From Labyrinthula sp. Ha (taxonomy: Eukaryota; Sar; Bigyra; Labyrinthulida; Labyrinthulaceae), in contig JAALGZ010000004.1 in assembly GCA_015227615.1 (NCBI GenBank), positions 620,001 to 684,000 of the forward strand: DNA of 64,000 nt, in the 5' to 3' direction. Both the position numbers and the translations under genes were made by a program. Below are positions 1 to 9,944 of this stretch, piece after piece (positions within the stretch are counted from its first letter, which is position 1; each line of letters begins with the position of its first letter). The notes below the pieces were generated by a model that did not search any database, was not told where the DNA came from, and saw only the letters and a program-made list of their open reading frames with translations.

Positions 1-17
1 TGAATAACTTATCGGAG

Positions 18-1424
18 ATGAGCCTAAATCATTTGGCGATACATCCTGTAGTTCCAAGTCTCAGCAAAGGATGGCTTCCAATTGAAAAAATAATTCTGAA
101 GCAATGTATTTTGGTTTATGGTTTAGGTCGTTACCAAGAGTTCATTAAAGGAGGGTATTTACCACATAAAACCAGGCAGCAGATGTATACACAAACCCAA
201 GTTCTAGTGGGAAAGCAAAGTATACAAGAGTATCAATATCTGAAATTGGATGTTGCAGAAGTAAAAGCATATAACGTATTGAAATATGGAGTTGCCTATT
301 ATGTCGAGAAAAATAAAATATATTCTAAGGCGGCACAACTTCAGAGGAAATTTTTCAATATTTTTAGGTTTTGTCGTAAGGAGAAGCTAATTCAACCCAA
401 GGATATTTATTTCTTTAGAAGACTGGATAAAGCTGATTTACACAAAGAAAAATATCTCAAGCTTTTAAACATTGATTCTGAAAGAGATCTAAAAAACATT
501 CATCCGCCGATAAAGTTTAAGGATCTGGCGGATGAGATAAAACATTTAAAGGAGTTGATTGATCAGGATAAAGAATTTGAGTCCAGGAAAAGAGATATTG
601 AAATACATCTTGGAAAGTTCTGTAAAAGGCTGCAGCTTGAAGTCTGGAAAGCTAACAAGTTAAAACTTCCGTTTGCTTTTTCACATGGTCAGGATATTTT
701 TGAAGTTTTTTACGATGATCAAGATAATTTATTGAAATTTAGCAATCCTGATTTGAATCTCGAGAGTCCACTTTTTGTACCTAAGAGCATACCTATAAAA
801 GTTGATCTATCAAAGGACTCATCGATTTACATATTTCTGAAGCAAAAGGGCATTTATTTTGACGCAATCATCATAGATCCTCCGTGGAAGGTATTGAATT
901 CCAATCCTACAAGGGGGCCATCGGGCAATTACAAGTTAATGGATTTTGATGAGATACCCTTCAAGCAAATATTCAGTTCTGTCCTTAATGGATATATATT
1001 CATTTGGGTGGTTGCTAAGTTTGAGAATAAACTTCGGAGACTGTTGGCTGATTTGGAGTTGGTGGTTTTGGATTCGATAGTTTGGATTAAGAAATCTTCG
1101 AACGGGGCGTTGCATAGTTCTCTGTCCCAAGGCTTTAATAGAGCAAAAGAAACTTGTCTTGTTATCAAAAAAGGCAGTACTCCATCTTCTCAATTATCAA
1201 ATTACTTTGGGGTCGATGTAATCTTCGCTCCGAGAATGCAGCAGTCCAGAAAGCCAACGGCGATCCATGAAATGTTGGAGAAAAACTTTAGGGACGCTTC
1301 TAAATTTGGAGAGTTTTTTGCAAGAACCTGGAATGTAAGGGCTGGTTGGATGTCATTGGGGGATGATATATCTGGTGGTCTTGAGTTTCCAGGGAATAAG
1401 AGTTTGATAAATGACTTGTTGTAA
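18..1424 (+). CDS. SANT/Myb-like + MT-A70 adenine methyltransferase (MTA1/AMT1-like)
   Basis: 468 residues. The C-terminal half (about 280-450) is an MT-A70 methyltransferase: the SAM-binding catalytic motif DPPW is at 287-290, followed by NSNPTRG (294-300), IFIWVV (327-332), RAKETCLVIKKG (375-386), DVIFAPRMQQSRKP (400-413) and a closing RAGWMSLGD. The family moves a methyl group from SAM to adenine N6. The NPTRG after DPPW resembles, from memory, the ciliate/fungal MTA1 (AMT1) DNA-6mA type more than METTL3, METTL14 or METTL4. Residues 18-78 look like a SANT/Myb DNA-binding domain: W19, YGLGRYQEF, then LPHKTRQQMYTQTQ. DNA as substrate is therefore my inference. Residues 85-270 are lysine-rich and unassigned. 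The reading frame stays open to the left window edge, so more N-terminal sequence or an upstream exon is possible. ATG at 18 is simply the first one seen. METTL3-like RNA activity is the alternative. Confidence 0.85.
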   Translation: MSLNHLAIHPVVPSLSKGWLPIEKIILKQCILVYGLGRYQEFIKGGYLPHKTRQQMYTQTQVLVGKQSIQEYQYLKLDVAEVKAYNVLKYGVAYYVEKNKIYSKAAQLQRKFFNIFRFCRKEKLIQPKDIYFFRRLDKADLHKEKYLKLLNIDSERDLKNIHPPIKFKDLADEIKHLKELIDQDKEFESRKRDIEIHLGKFCKRLQLEVWKANKLKLPFAFSHGQDIFEVFYDDQDNLLKFSNPDLNLESPLFVPKSIPIKVDLSKDSSIYIFLKQKGIYFDAIIIDPPWKVLNSNPTRGPSGNYKLMDFDEIPFKQIFSSVLNGYIFIWVVAKFENKLRRLLADLELVVLDSIVWIKKSSNGALHSSLSQGFNRAKETCLVIKKGSTPSSQLSNYFGVDVIFAPRMQQSRKPTAIHEMLEKNFRDASKFGEFFARTWNVRAGWMSLGDDISGGLEFPGNKSLINDLL

Positions 1425-1876
1425 TCTTTTGGTTTGGGGGCCATGTAAGTGTGTTGTTTTATTACACACTTGAGATTTCGCCACGTCATTAGTGTAAAAT
1501 ATAAATACTGATATATACGTTAAGAGATAACTGAGATACACAAAAGCACATTTTTAAATATTCGGAGAGTGGTCACTGGGTAAAGTAATATTTTCAATAC
1601 CGTACCCCCTTCTTAAGATGCAAAGTTGTTTAACTTTGTTGTATTCTGTTGCGGTTCCGATCTCTCCCCAAGTATATAATATATGCAGAAAAATCAAGAT
1701 GGAATTACTACAGAAAAGTGGACGGGTGTGTTTCAATTCAATTCCTGCATTCCTGCATTCCCAAGAATATTCAAACTAAACCATCTGGTGAAGACTCTTA
1801 GAGTTCCGCAAAACTAGACTACATTCCTAAGCAAAATCTATTCTTTCTAATCACCTGTTGGACCCATATTTTTTAC
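1425..1876. other. intergenic, no gene seen
   Basis: Gap of 452 bases between two plus-strand genes. It should hold the 3' end of the methyltransferase gene and the promoter of the nuclease gene. I see no coding frame, repeat or recognisable promoter element. Confidence 0.6.
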
Positions 1877-2788
1877 ATGAAGTTCCGCAGTCTCTTACCA
1901 TTTCCTTTTCTCCGCTATTCTGTTGCAGGTACAAATTTATTTGATTGCGAGTTGGAAGACTTCTATACTGGTTTCAACGCAGATGAATATTCATCACTAA
2001 CCTCACTAGTTACTGCTTTGCATAATTTAATCGACGATCATACTGTTATCAGCTACGCAGATGCGAGATTCGCCTTGGAAGTCATCGATGCACAAGGAAG
2101 CGGTGTAAGAGGGGTGTATTCTCTAGAAACGAAAACTGAATGGGCAACTGGAGAAAATGCTTGGAATAGAGAGCATGTCTGGCCTCGATCAAAAGGTCTC
2201 GGTGATACAGGTCCAGATCACAGTGATCTTCACAATCTATTTGCTTGTGATGTAAATCTAAATAGCGCAAGAGGAAATAAATATTTTGATTATTGTTCTT
2301 TGGAAGAAAGAGATTGTGTTGAACCAGCCGGAACATCTAGTGAAGATGCTCATTTTTCTACGAGAGAAGATTCTGAGACATGGACTCCACCAGAAAGCAT
2401 GAGAGGAGATCTTGCAAGAGTAATTTTTTATATGGCTATAAGATATGATGGAAATGAACCATCAACTTCAAATTTAGTTATTGAAGACTGTAGTAATACA
2501 TCTTGTCCAGAGAATAGTTTTGGAAGACTTTCTACTCTTCTTCATTGGCATGAAGCTGATCCAGTTTCGGAAGAGGAAATTGAAAGAAATAATAAAATTT
2601 GCAGCGAATATCAAGGAAATAGAAATCCTTTTATAGATTATCCTTTTCTTGTAGATAAAATATTTGGAACAAATGAAACATTTATCGGAGGACCTTCTAT
2701 TGATGAATCCACTATTCTCAGCTCACTTATTGTTTTGGCTGTTTTCTTGTCTCTCTTTTTCCCTATTTCTTTCTTTGCTAAGGGTTAG
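1877..2788 (+). CDS. EndA/NucM-type nuclease with C-terminal membrane anchor
   Basis: 303 residues, endonuclease I family (bacterial EndA, Vibrio Vvn and eukaryotic relatives), which cuts DNA or RNA non-specifically. The catalytic block NREHVWPRS is at 97-105; by family knowledge E99 is a metal ligand and H100 the general base. A second block, DLHNLFACDVNLNSARGN (117-134), supplies the conserved Asn. GDLARVIFYMAIRY (177-190) and LLHWHEADPV (221-230) are further family blocks. A single hydrophobic segment (about 280-299) ends the protein, so the enzyme seems membrane-tethered, whereas most relatives are secreted. The N-terminus (MKFRSLLPFPFLRYSVAG) is only a weak signal peptide; a short upstream exon cannot be excluded. 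The catalytic core is complete. Confidence 0.9.
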   Translation: MKFRSLLPFPFLRYSVAGTNLFDCELEDFYTGFNADEYSSLTSLVTALHNLIDDHTVISYADARFALEVIDAQGSGVRGVYSLETKTEWATGENAWNREHVWPRSKGLGDTGPDHSDLHNLFACDVNLNSARGNKYFDYCSLEERDCVEPAGTSSEDAHFSTREDSETWTPPESMRGDLARVIFYMAIRYDGNEPSTSNLVIEDCSNTSCPENSFGRLSTLLHWHEADPVSEEEIERNNKICSEYQGNRNPFIDYPFLVDKIFGTNETFIGGPSIDESTILSSLIVLAVFLSLFFPISFFAKG

Positions 2789-5700
2789 TGTTATTTTTTT
2801 TATATGGGGTTTGTTAAATAGAATGGTTATTTATTGCTTTTTTATGAGGCAAGGGGCAGAATTTCAAACAGATTTTTCGTTTGTCCTTGAAAAAACATAA
2901 TTTGATGCAGTCAAGAGTTATAAATAATAGAATTGAAGAAACATAATCTTGGAGAAAAGTTGTGTCAGGTGAATTTTTTTAGTGCTTGTGTTGATGATGA
3001 TAAATGCTAGAAGTTGAATTTTGTTGTTCTAGTGTTTGTCAGAACTATGATCTTATCCTCTCTGAACCAAGTAGCTAGATTTACTTTTATTTTGCATAAT
3101 TTGTGTGGTAAACCAATATTCAACTGGATACAAACGTAGAAACCTGCTATGCTAGAAATTTGCTAGTGTAGAAATACTCTAAACTCCCTCTTAATTAAAG
3201 CCTACACAATAATAACATTGAATATAACTCTTTAAATTTTCCAGTCATAAGACTCTTGCTACCAATGTGGTTGGAAGATTACTACTTCTCTTTCTCCCTC
3301 AATCTTTGCATTACCAAGGCTTATAACAATTTAAATTAAAAAAAAGCTTTGTCTTTAGTTTCTAAGTACAGGTCACCAGAACATTAGATTTAACAATTTA
3401 AACAGGAGCTCCTAGATGAAAACAGGTTATTGATGTTGGATTCGATACTATAAGCCTTCCTCTGGTGTATGAAGCAAGGACTCATGCTATGGTTTCACTT
3501 AGTGTAAAGCTGTGCAACCCGATTTAACGCTAGAACTAAGAACTGCATTCAATATCTTTGCTTTCAACTCATTTCGATGACGTGAGTTCTTGCTAAGCAT
3601 CCATCAGAACAGTGCAGTTTATTTTTAAAAGCAGTCAGTAAGCGCATAGTCAGAATAACACCTTAAACAAGAGGACATGGACATCAGTAATTTAGCGAGT
3701 GCCAAGTATCACGCTGTTAATGGAAGGAAAAAAGGTATGGGAATGTTCAGTAGTAACTGTAGTCGTAATTGCCCCCATAGTTTAAAAATATTTTGCTGGT
3801 ATCGAATGCCCCACCAAAGTATTCTACTAATGGAACATACACCATTTCCGTTCAAAGATGCGGTATCACCATCCTGGTAAAATTACAGTAAATTTTCTTT
3901 TGAGAGAGCATTAAATTCAAAAAAATACCTACCATAGTTAATAAGGGTTTATTAGAGCTTGAGCACTTCATTATGGGGAAAAATATTCAGTTGACATGTA
4001 AAATGGTTAGAATGATCGTCAACTCAATAATTTACTAGAAGCTTTGAAGTTGCTCTAATTGATGAGCTCTTATTAAGGCTCATAACATGGTATCCCTAGT
4101 ATCCGCAATTAGATAGTTAACCATGCTCTCACCTAACTTGAAAAAAGAAAGATATCTTTCCTGTACTCTACTTACTTTTCCGTTGACTAAGATTATTCTG
4201 TTATGCTTAGTCTGATATCATAGAACGTTAGTGCAATTCCAGTGACCTAAAAAAATATAAGAAAATACATCTCATGACGCTTAAAATTTCCATGAAATTC
4301 AACAGAATTTTCAAGTTTGTTCTATGTTTTTGATTTTTGCGAGACTTCAACAGCTTTATATTACTCTACTATGCGAAAAGCGGTGTCCTTAAAGGATGAA
4401 CTATCTGTCTCAAACATAGCCAACCTTACATTATTAAAAATCATGTCTATAGTAACTGTCAATGGGTTTATGGTAATTTCAACGCAAGTATCAGAAAACA
4501 GTGTTACATTTGTTATTTCAGCTTCATTTTGGGAGCTCCTCCTAGAAGAAAGGTTGATAAAGATAGAGAATAAGGCCTGAGATAAAACAAAGAACTTCAC
4601 CAGACAAGATTTTTAAGGCTCGATAGGTAGCACTACAATAGTTTTACGAGAGCTCATGATTATTGATCCTAATTTTTCAATATTTGTTGATCATCCCCTA
4701 AAATTCGCATTTCGGTTATTCTGTTATGCTCGAAAAGCGGGTAGTAGATCTTTTTGTAAACTTAATATTTAAGACTTGAACGGAGTCTCTAACGTTTTCC
4801 CTTAGAGGTATATATCGAATTTGCTGAATTCAGGATGCTTTGATCCTTTGTATCTTCATTTCATCTTCCAATGATCTTTTAAAGAAGGGCTGTCTTGGTA
4901 AATTTCAGTTGATCAGTACCATCCTCTCCTTTTTATAGGTAAATTTCTCCACTTATTTAATAACTCCAGATAAGTAAAGTATTCATGTGGCATATGAGCG
5001 CATCTTAGGAATAGTAGAATTGAGTTTATTAAATGAGGTATGGGTGTATTGGACGAGCGCGTAGTGCTTAATAAATAAAGAGGATATGGTGTTCCTTATA
5101 TAATAATCGTGTATGGAATCTTCTTGAGCTCTTCATATATTAGACAAATCAAATTGGTCTCTAAAAAGAGTGCTACGCATCTCTTCAAGAAATACACTGA
5201 TCAGGTATCTTCTATTTATACTTAGGTTCGCTATTGGTACTCACGGAAGACTAAGAAGAAATCCTGTTCTTCTGTAATAACAGTCTCACTAGACCTGAAG
5301 ATTAGATTTATTTCCGGTAATAACTTGGCTGAAGTGGAACGCATCAGTAATAATACTCTATTCATTTATGCTTGGATAACCTTTAGCCTGTGTATATTGT
5401 CTGTATGGATAGATCGAGGTCTTAAATGCACTATTCTCATTTTGTGGATAGCATTAACGATTCTTTTGACATTTATTTTCTTGGAGATTTCCTATGTTTA
5501 CAGTCAATTGCTCAAAATGTGTGTTTAGGTGAATTATTTTGACAGTCTAGTGCTACTTCAGTGAAATACTTAAGTTTGTAATACCATTAATGTTCATTGG
5601 AAAAAGTCCTTAAGAAATATTGAGGTATTAATTCATTCCTCAGAAGAAATAAAACTTAAATATTGAAAAATCTTTTTTCAACAAATTAAAGTATAGAATA

Positions 5701-6987
5701 ATCGGGTGTTGGGTGATACGTTTCTAAAATAATAATACTTTTCAAATTATTTTAATTTCTGAACCCCCATAGGATACCTGGTTTGTTTAAGAATCACAAC
5801 TATGTATATATTGTAGGACAAATAGAGTATTTTGTCCTTGAATTTTAGGAAAACAATAGTAGACATATTAACAAACAGACCTACCTACGTTTTGATTTTT
5901 GGCTACAAGTAACAGCAGTACTACAGGGCAGTTACCTGGAACTAAGATTGTGTCCTAAGTGGAGAGCTGACACGGTGAATCGACAATACCTTGTAGCCTG
6001 CCTAAAAACTATTAATATGGGAAGTGTTCTCGCTATCCGCTGTACCTACTTGCTGCACAAATACAAATTAAATAATTTGTAACTGTAGATGGGCAAACAA
6101 AACTATTTTTCGTAATAGTATTTTTGCGTCACTGAAGGCATAATGTATGGGTTAGACAAAACACGACACCGAACTCTTACCAGTATATTAGCATTAAGTA
6201 CCTCCACAAGAGTTAATAACAAGTATCTCATGCTTATGTCTCGAGAGAAAGGATAACTTTGAATTCTGACCTCCGGTTATTTTCTGTATAATAAATCATG
6301 GGCCTCTGGTGGTTTGGTCCTAGTTGCTTTTCATAAGTGCTCTTTTCTAAAATTTGTGAAATTTTGTAGTTAATAGTTCCATCTAATGCTTGACACCTTC
6401 TAGTATAAGACCTCTGCGAAGTTAATTAATCAAACCTAGTAATTTACTCCTGGTACAACTGTAGTTTTTTTATCTTAACCCATCTAAACAGCGAAACTTC
6501 TAAGTTTAAGCTTTGTTTGGAACCCGACCTTCTAGAGACAATCATTCTTAGCATTTTTCTACTTTTGGGAAAGTGTCTACCAAAAGTCTCAGGGCATATC
6601 ACTGATGCATTTAATACATATACATCCAGAAGATTCAAATTCTTTACAAATGCTCAAACTCTAAGTTAAAGAGTTGGTTCTTGAACATAAACATATTAAT
6701 ATCAATTTATCTTCTTCTTTCTAACATTATCTTATCATACTCTTAACAAAAGAGTTTATTTTTAAACAAATATCTCGCTTCAAGAAGTTCATTAACTAAC
6801 AAGTATAATATTAATCCATATCAATGAAGTTATATAACATAAATAATATAATATATATAATAGGGTAAACTCTACGAGAACACGCCTGGATTTAAAAGGA
6901 GGTTAACGGATTAAATTAGTTTTACGTTGCCAGAACTAGTACTCCCGAAAGCTTGCTGACGTGGCAAAGTAATAAAACTCCTGCGTA
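2789..6987. other. gene desert
   Basis: About 4.2 kb without a convincing gene. The longest ATG frame (4317-4580, 87 codons) has no recognisable domain and is within chance length for AT-rich DNA. The last 250 bases or so (about 6640-6880) become strongly AT-rich and are probably the promoter region of the next gene. A TTAACGGA word at 6903-6910 recurs near the neighbouring gene pair at 8173-8210. Confidence 0.55.
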
Positions 6988-7563
6988 ATGATGGCTATGC
7001 CCAGCAAAGTATCACACTTGAATCCCAGCTCAATACCGGTTCCGAGAAAGCTAAACAGGCATCCCACTGAACCAAAACTCAGAAGTGCAAGAAGGGAACA
7101 ACTGAACATGTCAAACAGACAAGGTAACCAGATGCTTCTTAAACCTATGCCCAGAGATCGTAATCGAACTCAGAATCGATCTCAAAGTGGAATGATAGCT
7201 TCAACCTTTACAAGTACGTTTTCTCTGGGTACTGGGTCTGTGATTTTGCCCGGGGTGGCGACTGAAGGTGTGAAAAGAGATATGACAAGAAGAGAACTCT
7301 GGCTTCCCTGGGAAGAACAGGAACCTGAACACGGGGCTAAAGTTCCAGAGCTTTATGATGGGTCAGAAGTTAAATATAATACTGTTATTAAACTTCAAGC
7401 AAAAGTTGATGAATTAAGGCAATGTCAGGAAAAAGATGTAAAAAAAAGTATTTCAAATATATTCAAATTTATCCAGAAAAATGAAAAGAAAGATCCTCTT
7501 GTATCAGCAAGAAGAAATAGAAAGGAGTACCCTATTAAATCAACTGGTTGTATTCCTATCTAA
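6988..7563 (+). CDS. orphan basic, largely disordered protein
   Basis: 191 residues, not recognised. The first half is rich in Arg, Asn, Ser, Pro and Gln and looks disordered. A short Gly/Thr/Ser-rich stretch follows, then the acidic WLPWEEQEPEHG (residues 112-123), then a probable helix or coiled coil (about 130-165, with KLQAKVDELRQ). No membrane segment or signal peptide. I count it as real because of its length, because it ends 8 bases from the stop of the converging neighbour, and because an AT-rich promoter-like zone precedes it. Two adjacent ATGs open the frame at 6988. An adaptor or cytoskeletal protein is possible, but the sequence does not show it. Confidence 0.6.
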   Translation: MMAMPSKVSHLNPSSIPVPRKLNRHPTEPKLRSARREQLNMSNRQGNQMLLKPMPRDRNRTQNRSQSGMIASTFTSTFSLGTGSVILPGVATEGVKRDMTRRELWLPWEEQEPEHGAKVPELYDGSEVKYNTVIKLQAKVDELRQCQEKDVKKSISNIFKFIQKNEKKDPLVSARRNRKEYPIKSTGCIPI

Positions 7564-7571
7564 GTATATTA

Positions 7572-8153
7572 TTAAGGTGATAAAATGTTGACCAAAACAT
7601 TTTGATTTTGGTATATTTTGCTACGTAGACGAAAAACATTTTTAAAGGGAACTGACTTTTTTGCCCATTCTTTCATATTTTTCTTTTCTTTTAATTCTTT
7701 CGAAGAAAGAGAAAGCTTCTTAAACTCTGAAATGTCTTGGATAAAAGCAACAAGAACCATTTTAATGTCAATCCTCACCTTCAGGACACACGCGTAAATT
7801 GGGATCTTCGCAAGTAAGAGATCTTGATTCTTATTTTGTTTCTTTTTTTCTTTATCCACAGGTTTAATAATCCCAATAATCTCATGTCTTTGAACTTTTT
7901 TCAAACATTCTTCTTCTAGATCTTCAAATGAACATGCAAAGCTAAGTACAAATTTCGTGACTTGTTCTCCTATTAGAGGGAAATGCGTTTCACACGGCTG
8001 TGGAAGGGTACACAAAGGGCAGCGTTCAATAAAACTCATCTCCTTTACACCCTCTACTTTCTTCTTGTTCTTATGCTCAAAATTGCACCACCCATTTAGC
8101 TTTAGTGACAAACATTCTCCTTCCAAATATTCTCTCAAACAAGCTTTCTGCAT
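7572..8153 (-). CDS. orphan Cys-containing protein
   Basis: 193 residues, not recognised. The N-terminal 60 residues contain several Cys/His, including RCPLCTLPQPCETHFP (about 43-58), which looks like a small zinc-binding motif. The middle (about 60-95) is acidic and helical, followed by lysine-rich stretches. No membrane segment. Its start is 56 bases from the divergently transcribed EF-hand gene, and its stop lies 8 bases from the stop of the preceding gene. That tight fit, plus the unbroken frame, is the main support for a real gene. A few GT...AG pairs occur inside, but none is 30-31 nt with a stop, so I left the gene unspliced. Confidence 0.55.
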   Translation of the reverse strand: MQKACLREYLEGECLSLKLNGWCNFEHKNKKKVEGVKEMSFIERCPLCTLPQPCETHFPLIGEQVTKFVLSFACSFEDLEEECLKKVQRHEIIGIIKPVDKEKKKQNKNQDLLLAKIPIYACVLKVRIDIKMVLVAFIQDISEFKKLSLSSKELKEKKNMKEWAKKSVPFKNVFRLRSKIYQNQNVLVNILSP

Positions 8154-8209
8154 TATTTTTCATTTCAACTATCCGTTAAAATAAACAATTTTGTCTAGCC
8201 GTTAAAATA
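8154..8209. promoter_or_regulatory. 56-bp divergent promoter with a direct repeat
   Basis: The space between two divergent start codons. It carries CCGTTAAAATAA at 8173-8184 and again at 8199-8210, the second running into the ATG of the EF-hand gene. Read on the minus strand the core is TTTTAACGG, which resembles a Myb-type site (TAACGG). The gene at 6988 has TTAACGGA about 80 bases upstream. A regulatory role is inferred from repetition and position only. Confidence 0.4.
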
Positions 8210-8722
8210 ATGTTTAATCGAAAAAAACTTTTGAAATTTTTTGAACGAAGAAAAGAACCTGAGCAGTTCAAGAATACAATAGTATTGACGCCAGAGCAAA
8301 TTGAAGAATTTAAGACAGTATTCAATCAGTTTGATAACGATGGGTCAGGGAATATAGATGCATCAGAATTGGGTGATGCAATGCGCTCACTTGGCCAAAG
8401 TCCATCGAGGCAGGATTTGGAAGATATGATTGCAGAAGTAGATAAAGATAGTTCGGGAACAATTGATTTCAAAGAATTTCTTGGAATGATGCGTGAGATG
8501 ATGCAAGATCAAGATGATGAAGATGACATTTTTGAGAGTTTGCAGTTGTTTACAGAAAAAAAGAAAGGAACAAGGGTTCAAGCCAATTATCTAAGAAAAG
8601 CACTTATAACAGTAGGAGATACACTTACTGAAGAAGATGTTGAGTTTGTCTTCAATAGATTGACTATTGATAAAGATGGATTTATTGAAATCAGAGAATT
8701 GGCTCAATTGCTTGTCTCCTAA
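8210..8722 (+). CDS. calmodulin/centrin-like EF-hand protein
   Basis: 170 residues with a basic N-terminal extension of about 25 ([15 protein letters not shown]) and then a calmodulin/centrin-type body. EF-hand 1 has loop D42-E53 ([12 protein letters not shown]) and EF-hand 2 has D78-E89 ([12 protein letters not shown]); both have all the calcium ligands. EF-hand 3 (about 113-130) has lost its loop ligands. EF-hand 4 (152-163, [12 protein letters not shown]) has Thr at position 1 but otherwise normal ligands, so binding there is uncertain. The protein is probably a calcium sensor with a stable N-lobe; the basic tail could bind a target or membrane. It converges on the ARP gene with 18 bases between the stops. 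I cannot choose between centrin and a calmodulin-like protein. Confidence 0.9.
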   Translation: MFNRKKLLKFFERRKEPEQFKNTIVLTPEQIEEFKTVFNQFDNDGSGNIDASELGDAMRSLGQSPSRQDLEDMIAEVDKDSSGTIDFKEFLGMMREMMQDQDDEDDIFESLQLFTEKKKGTRVQANYLRKALITVGDTLTEEDVEFVFNRLTIDKDGFIEIRELAQLLVS

Positions 8723-8740
8723 AACAGAAAAAACAAAATA

Positions 8741-9721
8741 TTATTGAGGACATTTCTGGATCAGAACATTTTCTGCTCCATACTCATCTACTTCAGATGC
8801 TGATATCCAGAGTTGCTGAAATGTCCCAAGACTTGACAAAATACTTGCCCCAATCCATGTTGCAAGATACTTTGACTCGTCTTTTGCCTTTTGATGCTTG
8901 AACTTCATTTTAGATTGCTTCTCTCCGAGTTCCCAAATAACACGTTCAGGCAATGAAGGCATACAAGCAGTACCACCACAATATAGAATGTTGGAACTCA
9001 TTTCTCGGCGAAGATCAACATCCAAAAGCTTAAAACTTTCAAGAATTTTGTCTGGATACTCCTCACATAATTTTTCTCCAGCTAAAAACCTTTCCGAAGA
9101 TATTTTAATAGGGTCTACCTTCTCTCCATCTGGAAGTGTATATATTTCGCCTTCATATTCATCAGCTTTGGATTGATCATATTTCATATCTTCAAACACA
9201 AGGTAGAAACTTTTCTTAATATCTTCAACATAGAAATCTTTTCGTTTAACGTTGCTTAACGCATAGTTCTTCAATATCTGTCCGTTGAGATATTTACCTG
9301 CAAGATTTGATGACGTCATTGATTTTCTAAGAAGAAAACCATCATAAACAGGAACAAATGTCGAAGAAGAAAATCCAAGGTTACAAACAAAAGCAGATTG
9401 TTTTCCAAAGGAGAAAGCAGAAAGCATTGAGCTTGGTGCCAGGTATACTGCTGTTGGGCTAAGAGAGAGATAATTTTTCAAAAGATCTGTTTTTTCTTTA
9501 ATTGAAAGTATATCTGGTGTTGAAAATATGATCGGAGATTCTGTAACAGTTGTAGAAAGAGTTTTTGATATCGAAACTTCAATGATTTCAGTGATAGGGG
9601 TTTTTGGAAAGTCGTATAACTGATGGATAATTTTAGGTGCACCTTCTCCGGATAATCCTATTTTGACAGAGCCTGTCCCGGGATCAACAACTAATGCAGA
9701 TGTATCATCTCCACAAAGCAT
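8741..9721 (-). CDS. actin-related protein, ARP4/BAF53-like
   Basis: 326 residues from the ATG at 9721. The frame opens further upstream with a GTG at 9760, but MLCGDDTSALVVDPGTG matches the usual actin N-terminus. Nucleotide-binding blocks: DPGTG (13-17), NLGFSSSTFVPVYDG (114-128), LYCGGTACMPSL (246-257), and the C-terminal WIGASILSSLGTFQQLWIS (289-307). The VYDG...SSNLAGKYL region resembles ARP4, which serves in NuA4, SWR1 and INO80 chromatin complexes. The position of actin's catalytic Gln137 is Ser97 here, and the phosphate-2 Asp is Asn114, so ATP hydrolysis is probably lost, as in ARP4. The protein is shorter than actin (375), with the deletions mostly in the middle. The ARP family is certain; the ARP4 class is a moderate inference. 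Confidence 0.88.
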   Translation of the reverse strand: MLCGDDTSALVVDPGTGSVKIGLSGEGAPKIIHQLYDFPKTPITEIIEVSISKTLSTTVTESPIIFSTPDILSIKEKTDLLKNYLSLSPTAVYLAPSSMLSAFSFGKQSAFVCNLGFSSSTFVPVYDGFLLRKSMTSSNLAGKYLNGQILKNYALSNVKRKDFYVEDIKKSFYLVFEDMKYDQSKADEYEGEIYTLPDGEKVDPIKISSERFLAGEKLCEEYPDKILESFKLLDVDLRREMSSNILYCGGTACMPSLPERVIWELGEKQSKMKFKHQKAKDESKYLATWIGASILSSLGTFQQLWISASEVDEYGAENVLIQKCPQ

Positions 9722-9868
9722 TATTAGAAGCTTCTCGATCCTTTTTTTAATGGGCAACACGGTAATGTCATCTTATGTTTACTTCTTAATATTTTCGATG
9801 GGGTTCGGGTTTTCTTACACACGTGTAAGATACACGCGGAATCTGATTGGCTGACTGAAATAATAAAT

Positions 9869-9944
9869 GGCCATATGGCCTATAAGAAAATTATACTTTG
9901 ATAAGAGTTTTAGGTAGCAGAGAATAAAATTGGGCCATATGGCC
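9869..9944. promoter_or_regulatory. two copies of the palindrome GGCCATATGGCC
   Basis: The perfect 12-bp palindrome GGCCATATGGCC occurs at 9869-9880 and again at 9933-9944, about 150 and 210 bases upstream of the ARP-like gene start (minus strand). Two identical 12-mers 64 bases apart are unlikely by chance. They may be dimeric transcription-factor sites. The second copy sits in TTGGGCC, similar to the TGGGCC/T words ahead of the LRR genes. Confidence 0.4.

Noticed and set aside
5325-5528. Two-helix hydrophobic frame
   Set aside because: TTG start; T-rich DNA gives hydrophobic frames by chance.
9722-9760. Upstream extension of the ARP-like gene to a GTG at 9760
   Set aside because: ATG at 9721 gives the expected actin-family N-terminus; GTG starts are not expected in a nuclear gene.
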